From Stieleria neptunia (GTDB lineage Bacteria > Planctomycetota > Planctomycetia > Pirellulales > Pirellulaceae): a stretch of 64,000 nucleotides of DNA. The stretch lies in NCBI RefSeq assembly GCF_007754155.1, contig NZ_CP037423.1, forward strand, positions 2,046,001-2,110,000, written 5' to 3'. Both the position numbers and the translations under genes were made by a program. The number at the start of each line of letters is the position of its first letter. The first letter of the stretch is position 1. Positions 53,265-61,524 of the stretch are shown piece after piece. Under the pieces are notes generated by a model. It ran no database searches and was not told where the DNA came from. It saw only the letters and a program-made list of their open reading frames with translations.

Positions 53265-53966
53265 ATGAATTATCCCTTTGATCCCTTCAGCGATGTCGCC
53301 TCGTTGCAACAGGCCGTGACCGATTCCTTTTGTGATTTGGCCGCGCAAACGGTCGAGCAGAATGGCGTTTTTCGTGTTTCTCTCTCGGGCGGCTCCACCC
53401 CGCGCCGCGTCTATGAAATGCTGAGCGAACGCCAGCTTCCCTGGGATCAAATCCATTGGTTTTGGGGCGACGAACGCAATGTGCCCCACGATCATGCCGA
53501 CAGCAATTTCCGTATGGTCCAGACCGCACTGCTCAGCAAAGTTGACATCCCGGCGGCAAACATTCATGCCGTGCCGGTGGATGTTGATTCGCCGGCCAAA
53601 GCAGCGGCGCGGTATGAGCAGACGCTTCGTGATCACTTCGACGAGCCGTTTCCGGCTTGGGATCTGATGCTGTTGGGCATGGGCGACGATGCCCACACCG
53701 CGTCGCTGTTCCCCGAGACCCTGGCGCTGGGCGAACAGAACCGCTGGTTCGTCGAGAACTGGGTGCCGAAGTTTGACGCGTTTCGGTACACGCTGTCGTT
53801 CCCGGCGATTGAATCGGCGCGAAACATTTGGATGATGACCGCCGGCAAAGCGAAACAGCAGGCCCTGCAGCAGGTCCTCTCAGGTGACACCGATACGAAT
53901 CGCTATCCGTCGCAGCGTGTCAAGCCGACGCGTTGGTTCGTCGATGCCGCGGCGTGCGGGGCATAG
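53265..53966 (+). CDS. pgl: 6-phosphogluconolactonase
   Basis: The product has 233 residues, the usual size. VSLSGGSTPRRVYEMLSE is the sugar-phosphate loop and WFWGDERNVPHDHADSNFRM holds the catalytic acid region. DLMLLGMGDDAHTASLFPET contains the conserved Asp/His cluster. It hydrolyses 6-phosphogluconolactone in the oxidative pentose phosphate pathway. No glucose-6-phosphate dehydrogenase or 6-phosphogluconate dehydrogenase gene is close by. A repeat block separates it from the convergent rplQ. Confidence 0.95.
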   Translation: MNYPFDPFSDVASLQQAVTDSFCDLAAQTVEQNGVFRVSLSGGSTPRRVYEMLSERQLPWDQIHWFWGDERNVPHDHADSNFRMVQTALLSKVDIPAANIHAVPVDVDSPAKAAARYEQTLRDHFDEPFPAWDLMLLGMGDDAHTASLFPETLALGEQNRWFVENWVPKFDAFRYTLSFPAIESARNIWMMTAGKAKQQALQQVLSGDTDTNRYPSQRVKPTRWFVDAAACGA

Positions 53967-53988
53967 GTAATGCCAACCAGAAAGTTTT

Positions 53989-54155
53989 TGTTAGCGGCAG
54001 GGCGCGAGCCCTCCGGTCTTTCACGGTGAAGCCCACGGCTCGCGGGCTGTCGTTCTAAGCCCGCGTGTGTGAGCAAGGGGCCGCGTGTCGCCCCTCGCTA
54101 ACGCGTCGCCCTGGTGCCGACGCGTTGATTGGGAAATCGACTAAACCGACAGCCC
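53989..54155. repeat. Composite dispersed repeat (family C with B-like part), locus 3
   Basis: Unit C starts TTAGCGGCAGGGCGCGAGCC at about 53990 and ends near CGCGGGCTGTCG (54057), as at 29274 and, inverted, at 5836-5902. A diverged B-like part follows to about 54155 with AAACCGACAGCCCAC at its end, matching the trailer of locus 2. It lies between the convergent pgl and rplQ genes and has no coding content. Confidence 0.75.
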
Positions 54156-54168
54156 ACTACCGCGGGGC

Positions 54169-54813
54169 TCAGGACTGTTCGTCGTCTGAATCAGCGGCTG
54201 CGGCGACGGGTTCCGGCGATGTTTCGGCATCGTTTTCACCGCTATCGCTGTCATCGGCGAACGACGGCCGTTCGGCTTTTCGCGAGACGCGATCGTTCTT
54301 ACCGACCAGTTCCAGGATGGCCCGGGTGCCGGCATCGCCCAGCCGCGGGATGGCCAGACGCACGACACGGGTGTAGCCGCCATCGCGATCGACGTAGCGT
54401 TCGGCGATGGTGTCAAACAGGATGGCCGTGGCTTGCTTGTCGCCGATCAACTGAACGACGCGTCGCTGTGCGGCGACGACAGGGGCGCGGGCCGCGGCCC
54501 ATTTCTGCCAGTCTTCGCTTTTCCGCCATGTCTTGTACTCGTCACTGCCGCGGTCGGCGTCGCAAGCGTACTTGGCCGCTTCTTCGGCGTGCGGGAGCGA
54601 TTTCTTGGCGATGGTGATGCACTTTTCGACCAGCGACCGCACTTCTTTGGCTTTGGGCAGCGTGGTGGTGATTCGACCGGCAACTTTGGGAGCGTTGTCG
54701 TCGAGTTCGGCATCACGCTCGGTCAGAAACAGAGCGCTGGCAAGGTTTTTCAGCAGGGCCTTTCGGTGGCTGGGACTGCGTCCCAGCGTGCGGCCACGTC
54801 GTCGGTGTCGCAT
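54169..54813 (-). CDS. rplQ: 50S ribosomal protein L17, extended form
   Basis: The product has 214 residues, against about 120-130 in most bacteria. MRHRRRGRTLGRSPSHRKAL, LLKNLASALFL and the C-terminal core GGYTRVVRLAIPRLGDAGT show a genuine L17. The extra length has two parts: an insertion of about 50 residues between the two core halves (YACDADRGSDEYKTWRKSED and following) and an acidic Ser/Asp/Glu tail (FADDSDSGENDAETS). Such extended L17 is, to my knowledge, seen in planctomycetes. It lies after rpoA as in most bacteria. Confidence 0.95.
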   Translation of the reverse strand: MRHRRRGRTLGRSPSHRKALLKNLASALFLTERDAELDDNAPKVAGRITTTLPKAKEVRSLVEKCITIAKKSLPHAEEAAKYACDADRGSDEYKTWRKSEDWQKWAAARAPVVAAQRRVVQLIGDKQATAILFDTIAERYVDRDGGYTRVVRLAIPRLGDAGTRAILELVGKNDRVSRKAERPSFADDSDSGENDAETSPEPVAAAADSDDEQS

Positions 54814-54885
54814 GACGTATTCGGATCGGGTTGGGGGTGTATTTGTGCGAAGGGGGTTTCTGGCGGATCTGCGGTGAGGCGTCCG

Positions 54886-55875
54886 CTAGAACATGGGTTG
54901 CGCCGGCACTCGCATGCCGAGGTGCAATCCGTACTGGGCTAATTTTTCGCGGACTTCGTTCAGTGTGGTGTCACCGAAGTTCCGGACTTCCAACAGTTGG
55001 TCTTCGTTGCGTTGAACGAGATCGCGGACCGTTTGAATGTTTTCACTTTCCAGGCAGTTGTTGGCCCGCACGGACAGACGCAGATCGGCGAGCGTCATGT
55101 TCAGCTTGGCTTCCAGTTGCGCTTCGGGCGATCCGGCGCCACCGCGGGCGGCCGAGAAGATGCTCGGTCCGAGTTCGCGATATTGGACGAACGGGTTGAG
55201 GTGCTTGCGAAGGATCTTTGCCGACTCGACGAGTGCCAGTTCGGGGTTGACGCTGCCGTCGGTCCAGATTTCCAGGTTCAGCTTGTCGTAGTTGGTTTTT
55301 TGCCCGACGCGTGTTTCTTCGACTTCGTATCGAACACGGGTGATGGGGCTGTACACGGCGTCGACGGGGATGATCCCGATTTCGTGATCGGCGCTGCTGT
55401 GCTCGGTGGCGGGCACATAACCGCGACCGTTTTCGACGACCATTTCCATCATGAACGGCGTGTCTTCGGTCAGCGTGGCCAGCACCAGGTCTTTGTTGAT
55501 GATTTCGACATCGGAATCGGTTTCGATGTCACCGGCACGCAGTTCACCGGCTTTGTCGCTTTCGATCGTGATCACCCGCGTCGCTTCGCTGTGGTTGCGG
55601 ACCACCAAGCTTTTGACGTTCAGGACGATTTCGGTCACGTCTTCCAAGACGCCGGGGATGTTGGTGAACTCATGCTGGGCGCCACGGATTTTGATCTGCG
55701 TGACGGCGCTCCCCATCAGGCTGCTCAGCAGGACGCGTCGCAGGCTGTTGCCGACGCTGGTGCCGAAGCCACGTTCGAACGGTTCGGCGATGAACTTGCC
55801 GTACGTTTGGGAGAGGGAATCGCGGTCGACTTCCAGATTGCTGGGAAGTTCCATTCCACGCCAACGGATATGCAT
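54886..55875 (-). CDS. rpoA: DNA-directed RNA polymerase alpha subunit
   Basis: The product has 329 residues. The N-terminal assembly domain has [40 protein letters not shown] and [20 protein letters not shown]. The C-terminal domain, which contacts UP elements and activators, has [20 protein letters not shown] and [20 protein letters not shown]. It sits between rpsK and rplQ; rpsD, present here in many bacteria, is absent. Confidence 0.98.
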   Translation of the reverse strand: MHIRWRGMELPSNLEVDRDSLSQTYGKFIAEPFERGFGTSVGNSLRRVLLSSLMGSAVTQIKIRGAQHEFTNIPGVLEDVTEIVLNVKSLVVRNHSEATRVITIESDKAGELRAGDIETDSDVEIINKDLVLATLTEDTPFMMEMVVENGRGYVPATEHSSADHEIGIIPVDAVYSPITRVRYEVEETRVGQKTNYDKLNLEIWTDGSVNPELALVESAKILRKHLNPFVQYRELGPSIFSAARGGAGSPEAQLEAKLNMTLADLRLSVRANNCLESENIQTVRDLVQRNEDQLLEVRNFGDTTLNEVREKLAQYGLHLGMRVPAQPMF

Positions 55876-55939
55876 GGTTGTGATCCTGTCGCTTGGGTGT
55901 GCAAATGCGGGGTAAAGAGTAGACGAGAGTCCGATCTAC

Positions 55940-56323
55940 TTAGACGCGACGCTTTTTCCGCGGTCGGCATCCGTTGTGCGGGATCGGCGTGACGTCTTCG
56001 ATCAATTTGACCTTCAGTCCGGCGGCCTGCAGTGCGGTGATTGCACTTTCACGTCCCGATCCGGGGCCCTTGACGCGAACTTCGACGTCTCGCATGCCGA
56101 ACTTCGACGCCTTTTCGGCGGCTTGTTGGGCGGCACACTGGCCGGCGAACGGGGTGCTCTTTCGGCTGCCTTTGAAACCGCTGGTTCCGGCACTTGCCCA
56201 GCACAGCGTGTCGCCTTTGACGTCGGTGATGGTCACCGTCGTGTTGTTGAACGTCGCGTGAACATGGGCGATGCCGTTGGTCACGTTCCGCCGTACTCGT
56301 TTCTTTTTGTTGCTCTTTGCCAC
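55940..56323 (-). CDS. rpsK: 30S ribosomal protein S11
   Basis: The product has 127 residues, the normal length. [55 protein letters not shown] and the basic C-terminus [16 protein letters not shown] are diagnostic. It lies 64 bp before rpoA and 157 bp after rpsM; that larger gap contains no gene that I recognise. Confidence 0.98.
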   Translation of the reverse strand: MAKSNKKKRVRRNVTNGIAHVHATFNNTTVTITDVKGDTLCWASAGTSGFKGSRKSTPFAGQCAAQQAAEKASKFGMRDVEVRVKGPGSGRESAITALQAAGLKVKLIEDVTPIPHNGCRPRKKRRV

Positions 56324-56480
56324 TGCAAAGTCCTAAAACTTCAAACGGTTAATGTCGAACTGGTGGGAGGCCAAAGCGCGACGCGTCGATGACGCCGAAG
56401 CTGTTTTGGACCATACGAAAATATGTCTTGGGACGTCGGGGACGCTCGGCTTACAAACCGCCGAGCGAACCACCAGACGT

Positions 56481-56864
56481 TTAGCGAAGATCCTTGACGC
56501 CTTTCTTGCCGGCGACCGTCTTCTTGGGCCCTTTGCGGGTCCGCGAGTTGGTTTTGGTGCGTTGTCCGCGAACCGGCAATCCCATTCGGTGCCGCATTCC
56601 ACGGTACGACTTGATCTCGCGCAGCCGGCTGATGTTCTGAGTCGTTTGGCGACGCAGGGGACCTTCGACCGTGTATTCACGTTCCAGCAAGGCTGCGATT
56701 TGACCCAGTTCATCTTCCCCGAGCTCGCTCGCGGCGCGCGTCGGGTCCACGCCGAGCTTCTCACAGGCTTCGCGGGCCGTGTGGAGGCCAACGCCGTAGA
56801 GATAGGTCAACGAATACTGGATCTGTTTGTCGTTCGGGATGTCGACGCCCAACAAACGGGGCAT
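56481..56864 (-). CDS. rpsM: 30S ribosomal protein S13
   Basis: The product has 127 residues. PRLLGVDIPNDKQIQYSLTY and LYGVGLHTAREACEKLG lead into SYRGMRHRMGLPVRGQRTKT and the basic tail (NSRTRKGPKKTVAGKKG), typical of S13. It opens the alpha operon; rpmJ (L36), which precedes rpsM in many bacteria, is not in the 172 bp upstream. Confidence 0.98.
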   Translation of the reverse strand: MPRLLGVDIPNDKQIQYSLTYLYGVGLHTAREACEKLGVDPTRAASELGEDELGQIAALLEREYTVEGPLRRQTTQNISRLREIKSYRGMRHRMGLPVRGQRTKTNSRTRKGPKKTVAGKKGVKDLR

Positions 56865-57036
56865 GGCGAGGCTCCTACAAAATCATCGTGCTAAAACTAT
56901 GAAGACACAGCACCTTGCGGTTGGAGACGCCCCGGTGAGGGGACGCGACCGCAGAAAGTCAGAAAAAGTGCTGGCCAAGAATCCCGGACTATAGCGACTG
57001 GTCCCCTTTTTGCTCAATGGCCACTTTCGAGCCTTT

Positions 57037-57567
57037 TCAGGAATTTTCGCTCCGGCGATGACGGACCATCCGAAAAAACTCCGTCGGCACCGCGTCGGCC
57101 GGCCCTGCCGGGACCCGAAACTGCTCCATCGTGCGGAATTCTGACACGTCCAGCTCCAATTCGGTGTCGCCGCGAACGCCGGAGAGCACGCGTGTTAAAT
57201 AAATCTGGTCGCAGCGGTCGATCAGTTGGCGATAGATTTCTGCCCCGCCGACCACATAGATCGCTGACTGGCCACCCATCTGCAGGGCGGCATCGGGCGA
57301 CGACGCGACCTCGACACCGTCATACGACAGGCCCGGTTGGCGGGAAACCACGATCGTTCGACGGCCAGGCAGTGCCCGCCCGATCGAATCAAAGGTCTTG
57401 CGCCCCATCACCAACACGCCGCCCATCGTCATCTTCTTGAACCGCTGCAAGTCCTGACGCAGCCGCCACGGCATCGTCCCGTCCCGTCCGATCACCCCGC
57501 TGGGGGTCATCGCCACAACGGCGGTGATGACGGGGTCACTGGTTGCGGGCGTGCTGGTTTCGGGCAT
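57037..57567 (-). CDS. folA: Dihydrofolate reductase
   Basis: The product has 176 residues. ITAVVAMTPSGVIGRDGTMP leads to WRLRQDLQRFKKMTMGGVLV, then MGRKTFDSIGRALPGRRTIV and IYVVGGAEIYRQLI (NADPH binding). The acidic substrate-binding residue is the Asp of LRQDL. It regenerates tetrahydrofolate consumed by thymidylate synthase, whose gene is upstream. A 273-bp gap with repeats separates the two. Confidence 0.96.
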   Translation of the reverse strand: MPETSTPATSDPVITAVVAMTPSGVIGRDGTMPWRLRQDLQRFKKMTMGGVLVMGRKTFDSIGRALPGRRTIVVSRQPGLSYDGVEVASSPDAALQMGGQSAIYVVGGAEIYRQLIDRCDQIYLTRVLSGVRGDTELELDVSEFRTMEQFRVPAGPADAVPTEFFRMVRHRRSENS

Positions 57568-57631
57568 GGTGATGGGGCAACTTTGTTTTCTCGGTTGGCG
57601 TCGGTCGAGCGGAAAGGGGGGCAGGTACCGT

Positions 57632-57698
57632 TGTACGACGTGCTTTCCAGGTCGTCGTCGGGAGTCCAGCGGACGACGGCCCGGAAGGGCCGTCGTAC
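57632..57698. repeat. Inverted repeat between thyA and folA
   Basis: GTACGACGTGCTTTCC (57633-57648) is an imperfect complement of GGAAGGGCCGTCGTAC (57683-57698). It lies in the thyA-folA spacer. A preceding GGGGGGCAGGTACCG at about 57615-57629 resembles the CAGGTACC palindromes at 33871. No coding sequence. Confidence 0.6.
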
Positions 57699-57793
57699 TC
57701 GAAAAACCGGTCGTCCTAAGCTAGGCGGCTAAAGCCTGCACACCAACACTCTGGCCCGTGCAAGTAGAGGTACGGCACCACTTTCTGCTGCTG

Positions 57794-57845
57794 CACTGCG
57801 ATCAGACACTGCGATTCGACACTGCGATTCGACACTGCGATCAGA
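57794..57845. repeat. Four tandem 13-bp units overlapping the thyA stop codon
   Basis: Plus-strand units are CACTGCGATCAGA, CACTGCGATTCGA, CACTGCGATTCGA and CACTGCGATCAGA. In thyA orientation the first unit, TCTGATCGCAGTG, contains the TGA stop codon (57841-57843). Confidence 0.9.
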
Positions 57846-58635
57846 CCGCAACGGGGGCCTTGATGTGCGGGTGGGGCTGGTAATTGACGATCTCGAAATC
57901 TTCGAACACAAACCCATCGATCGATTCGGGCACGCGGCCGATCACCAGCTCCGGCAACGGCTTGGGTTCCCTGGAAAGCTGCTGGCGGGCTTGCTCGAAG
58001 TGATTTTGGTACAGGTGTACGTCGCCGAAGGTGTGCACGAACGCGCCGGGTTTCAGTCCGGTCACGCTGGCCATCATCATCGTCAACAGCGCGTAGCTGG
58101 CGATGTTGAAGGGGACGCCCAGGAACACGTCGGCACTGCGTTGATAAAGCTGGCAGGAAAGCCGGCCATCGGAAACGTAGAACTGAAACAGCGTGTGGCA
58201 GGGGGGCAAGGCCATCGCGCCGACCTCGCTGACGTTCCAGGCCGAGACGATCAGCCGGCGCGAAAGCGGGTTGGTGCGAATTTCCTTTTCGACCCAGGCG
58301 ATCTGGTCGATCGTTTGCCCGTCCGGGGTCGGCCAGGATCGCCACTGGTGGCCGTAGACAGGCCCCAAGTCGCCGTTCTCGTCGGCCCACTCGTCCCAGA
58401 TCTTCACGCCGTTCTCGTTCAGCCAGGCGATGTTGGTGTCCCCACGCAGAAACCACAACAACTCGTAAATGATCGAGCGAAGGTGCAGTTTCTTGGTGGT
58501 CAACAACGGGAATCCGTCGGACAAGTCGAATCGCAGCTGGCGGCCGAACAGGCTGCGGGTGCCGACGCCGGTCCGGTCGCCCCGATCGGAGCCGGATTCC
58601 AGGATGTCTTCGAGCAGGCGGAGGTACTGGAGCAT
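57841..58635 (-). CDS. thyA: Thymidylate synthase
   Basis: The product has 264 residues, identical in length to E. coli Thy[61 protein letters not shown] (nucleophilic Cys in PPCHT), [20 protein letters not shown] and [13 protein letters not shown] are diagnostic. It methylates dUMP to dTMP using methylene-tetrahydrofolate. The gene starts 6 bp after trxA, so they share a transcript, and folA lies downstream. Confidence 0.97.
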   Translation of the reverse strand: MLQYLRLLEDILESGSDRGDRTGVGTRSLFGRQLRFDLSDGFPLLTTKKLHLRSIIYELLWFLRGDTNIAWLNENGVKIWDEWADENGDLGPVYGHQWRSWPTPDGQTIDQIAWVEKEIRTNPLSRRLIVSAWNVSEVGAMALPPCHTLFQFYVSDGRLSCQLYQRSADVFLGVPFNIASYALLTMMMASVTGLKPGAFVHTFGDVHLYQNHFEQARQQLSREPKPLPELVIGRVPESIDGFVFEDFEIVNYQPHPHIKAPVAV

Positions 58636-58641
58636 CTCGTT

Positions 58642-58971
58642 TTAGACCGACGCGTCGATCGCTTCCTGAAGCGCGGCTTTGGTCGTGTTGCCGCCTCGGA
58701 AACTGTGCTCGACTTCGCCGTTTTTGAACAGCAACAAGGTCGGGATTCCGGTGATGCCGAACTTTTGCGCGACACCGGGGGCATCGTCGATGTTCAGTTT
58801 GCCGATCTTTGCCTTGCCGTTTTCCTCGGCCAGCTGGTCGATCATCGGAGCGATCGCACGGCAGGGGCCACACCACGGTGCCCAAAAATCAACGAGCACC
58901 GCGCCATCGGCTTGAAGGACTTCGGCATCAAAGTTGTCGTCGGTAAATTCTTTCACGGCGTCTGAAGCCAT
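58642..58971 (-). CDS. trxA: Thioredoxin
   Basis: From ATG 58971 the product is 109 residues. The redox site is WAPWCGPC (Cys34 and Cys37), and the cis-Pro lies in GITGIPTLLLFKNGE. It reduces protein disulfides and ribonucleotide reductase. The frame extends to 59079, but the added residues are not family-like. It is tightly linked to thyA. Deoxynucleotide synthesis links trxA, thyA and folA functionally. Confidence 0.96.
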   Translation of the reverse strand: MASDAVKEFTDDNFDAEVLQADGAVLVDFWAPWCGPCRAIAPMIDQLAEENGKAKIGKLNIDDAPGVAQKFGITGIPTLLLFKNGEVEHSFRGGNTTKAALQEAIDASV

Positions 58972-59137
58972 GGCTGTGGTCCTCGGGATAGCAACAGGGA
59001 AACGTAGAGGCCGGCGGTGATCCGCCGATGCTCGAGTGCGAATTGTAGGAAGCTGGTGGTGGTCGGCCAAGTTAGCCAAAGCGAGAATTTCGCTTCGCCC
59101 GACCGATGTGGCGCTCAGGCGGCCACCTATGTTTCGT

Positions 59138-60025
59138 TCAACTCTTCGTTTTGGCGTCGGCCGTCATGGCTCGACCGCCCCCGCGCATCGATTGCGCGGC
59201 GGCACGCGAGACGATGTCGGCAAATTCGCCCAGCAACATCGCGGTTGCGCCCCAGACGTCGCGTCGACGCCCCTGGCAATCGTCAAATTCGATCGCGCGG
59301 TGTCCGAAACTGTACTGGAATACCTCGCCGGTGCCCTGTGTCTTACCGATCCGCTGCTTTTTTTGATCGATCAGTGTGCAGTGGGGGGCCGAACGTGGTG
59401 CGTCGGATTCCCCCAGGTGCAACAGGCAATCCACTGGCATCTCGATCACTTCGTCGACCTCGATCGGATCGGGACGCCAATCCGCGGTGGGGCTTTGGGC
59501 GGTGACAATCTGTGTTTCGACCAGATTGTCGCTGGCAAACACGTATATCGGTGACAAGCACCCCACCACCTCGATCACCTCTGCCGGCAGACCGAGTTCC
59601 TCGTGGTATTCCCGCAGCGCCGCCTGCAGGGATGATTCGCCGGACTCGATTTGCCCGCCCGGCAGACAGACTTGGCCGCCGTGGTGCGAGAGCGCCTTGG
59701 GGCGGCGGGTCAGCGTCACGCACAACCGTCCGGTTTGCCGATGGGGGTAAACCACAATCACGACCGCCGCCTGGCGTGACCCCATTCGGGCGGGCCCCCG
59801 ATGGCGACCGTACGACAAACGCGGCGCCAGCGGCGAACCGCCACGCGCATGCGAGACGTCGAACGAACCCTTCAGGAGTCGGCGTCTTGCCAGCCTGCCG
59901 ACGTCGCGGCCGTCCCGCTCGGCCAGCACATCAGCGACCGCCCGGCCAAACGTCTGGATGGATTCGGCGGCAAACAGCTGCCCGGCGGCACGATCTCTGG
60001 CGGCACGATCCTTGGCGGACACCAC
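59138..60025 (-). CDS. Nudix hydrolase, CoA-pyrophosphatase (NudL)-like
   Basis: The product has up to 295 residues. The Nudix box is perfect: GQIESGESSLQAALRE followed by YHEELGL. Just before it, RRPKALSHHGGQVCLPGG matches the L-x-x-H-x-G-Q-V-x-x-P-G-G motif of CoA diphosphatases such as NudL/YeaB, which cut CoA to phosphopantetheine and 3',5'-ADP. The first 85 residues are not part of the Nudix fold; MGSRQAAVVIVVYPH (ATG at about 59785) is a possible later start. The sugar isomerase-like gene stops 6 bp upstream. Confidence 0.85.
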   Translation of the reverse strand: MVSAKDRAARDRAAGQLFAAESIQTFGRAVADVLAERDGRDVGRLARRRLLKGSFDVSHARGGSPLAPRLSYGRHRGPARMGSRQAAVVIVVYPHRQTGRLCVTLTRRPKALSHHGGQVCLPGGQIESGESSLQAALREYHEELGLPAEVIEVVGCLSPIYVFASDNLVETQIVTAQSPTADWRPDPIEVDEVIEMPVDCLLHLGESDAPRSAPHCTLIDQKKQRIGKTQGTGEVFQYSFGHRAIEFDDCQGRRRDVWGATAMLLGEFADIVSRAAAQSMRGGGRAMTADAKTKS

Positions 60026-60031
60026 AAGCCC

Positions 60032-60778
60032 CTAAACCAGGGTCTCAAGTAATCGACGCAGCTTTCGCAATTCCACCCGATGATCCAAGCCTTCCATCGG
60101 TGTCATGTTGACCGTCAACGCGCGATCGTATTTCTCGCGTTCAAGCTGGGTGATCAGTTTTCCGTAGTCGACTTCCCCCTGGCCGACGCTGACCTGGAAC
60201 GCGTCGGGGCGTGTGTCGCGAAGATGCACGTTGCACACAAACTTTAAAATGTGGTCCAGGCTCTTTCCCTTGGCCGAACCGGTGATGTAAACGCTCGGGT
60301 CCAAGGTGATTCCCAATCCGTCGACGTTGTTGCACAGCACCATCAACGTGTCCGGGTCTTCGCTCAAGCAGCCGAGTTGGCTTTTGACGCTGACCCGAAC
60401 CCCTTCGGCCTCGCCGATCTCGACCAGTTTCTGCAGGTGTTCGACCTCCTCGTTGAAGGGGGTGCCCTGTTCGGCCGATGGAATGGTGATCGTGACCACC
60501 TTGGTCGTCTTGGCCAACCAACACAGTTTGGCGAACTGTTGGTAGTGTTCGGCGCCGGTGGACGCCAATTGCACGCTGTAGCCCGAGATGTCCAGTCGGT
60601 GCGTGTGGCGGAGCATTTGGATGGAGCGATCCATGTCCTCCAGCAATTCACTCGGTTTGACGTTCCCCGTTTCGTGCAACGCAATCTCGATGGCGGTGAA
60701 GTCCAAGTCGGAAGCAAGTTCGATCGCGGCGAGCAATTCGAGACCGGGAAAGCATTCAGTAGAAGCGGCGATCAACAC
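60032..60778 (-). CDS. Sugar phosphate isomerase/epimerase-like TIM-barrel protein
   Basis: The product has 248 residues and resembles the AP-endonuclease-2/xylose-isomerase-like TIM barrel. Strands and loops visible are LIAASTECFPGLELLAAIEL, AIEIALHETGN, VVTITIPSAEQGTPFNEEVE, GVRVSVKSQLGCLSED, LGITLDPSVYITG and NVHLRDTRPDAFQVSVGQGE, then VDYGKLI. The Asp/His/Glu pattern suits metal-dependent sugar isomerisation. The substrate is unknown. It starts the pair with the Nudix gene. Confidence 0.82.
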   Translation of the reverse strand: MLIAASTECFPGLELLAAIELASDLDFTAIEIALHETGNVKPSELLEDMDRSIQMLRHTHRLDISGYSVQLASTGAEHYQQFAKLCWLAKTTKVVTITIPSAEQGTPFNEEVEHLQKLVEIGEAEGVRVSVKSQLGCLSEDPDTLMVLCNNVDGLGITLDPSVYITGSAKGKSLDHILKFVCNVHLRDTRPDAFQVSVGQGEVDYGKLITQLEREKYDRALTVNMTPMEGLDHRVELRKLRRLLETLV

Positions 60779-60941
60779 GGGAGTATCCTTTCAATTCAAC
60801 GTCTAGAATTCTGGTCGCATGACGGCGGGCGATCGAGTGCAAGCTGCCGCCACGAATGGTTTTAGGTAAGCGTACCGAGTTTGGGGATCTGGGCAAAAGA
60901 CCGGTTTACCGGCTAATGCGTCGAATCGCACTTTCGTCCCG

Positions 60942-61493
60942 CTACATGGAACTCTGTCCCCCATGCTGGTCCAACCAGTGCACCGCGTCGCGGGCCAATT
61001 GCTGGGGGGACTTGGCGTCGCTGGCCAGGATCAAATCGGCCGACTGGCGATACAGCGGTTCGCGGCGTGCAAGCAATTCACGGATCTCTTCCACCGGCGA
61101 CAATTCCGTCAGCGCCGGGCGACGTTGCCCGGTCGTCTGGTCGTCCGCAAGACGCCGTGCGATCACGTCGGGGCTGGCCGTCAACCAGATGCAGACCCCG
61201 GTTTGCCGAATGACGTCACGATTCTGCTCACGCAAGATGGCTCCCCCGCCGAGCGAAATGACGCGTCCCTGCGATCGATCGGCGGCCACCTGAGCGAGGC
61301 AGCGCGATTCCCAATCGCGGAACAAGTCCTCGCCTCCAGCGGCAAAGATCTCGCGAATCGTTTTTCCGGCCGCCTGCTCGATGACGTGATCCAAATCGAC
61401 ACACTCGGTCGCCAGTTCGGCAGAAATTAATTTCCCCACCGTGGTTTTTCCGGTGCCGCGGTAGCCGGTCAAGTAAATTCGATCCGTAGTCAT
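60942..61493 (-). CDS. aroK: Shikimate kinase
   Basis: From ATG 61493 the product is 183 residues. Walker A is LTGYRGTGKTTVGK. CVDLDHVIEQAAGKTIREIF and GGEDLFRDWESRCL form the shikimate-binding region, VISLGGGAILREQNRD the Gly-Gly-Gly loop, and DDQTTGQRRPAL the lid with its conserved Arg. It phosphorylates shikimate in aromatic amino acid synthesis. The frame extends to 61640, but the added residues are not family-like. Other aro genes are absent. It is divergent from the SGNH hydrolase gene. Confidence 0.95.
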   Translation of the reverse strand: MTTDRIYLTGYRGTGKTTVGKLISAELATECVDLDHVIEQAAGKTIREIFAAGGEDLFRDWESRCLAQVAADRSQGRVISLGGGAILREQNRDVIRQTGVCIWLTASPDVIARRLADDQTTGQRRPALTELSPVEEIRELLARREPLYRQSADLILASDAKSPQQLARDAVHWLDQHGGQSSM

Positions 61494-61524
61494 CGTCACC
61501 TTCGTTTGTTCCACCGGACTTGGT

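Noticed and set aside
56324..56480. Possible missing ribosomal gene between rpsM and rpsK
   Set aside because: No frame resembling rpsD, rpmJ or another small ribosomal protein was found.
57716..58885. 389-codon minus-strand frame across thyA and trxA
   Set aside because: Out of frame with both well-identified genes and no family pattern of its own.
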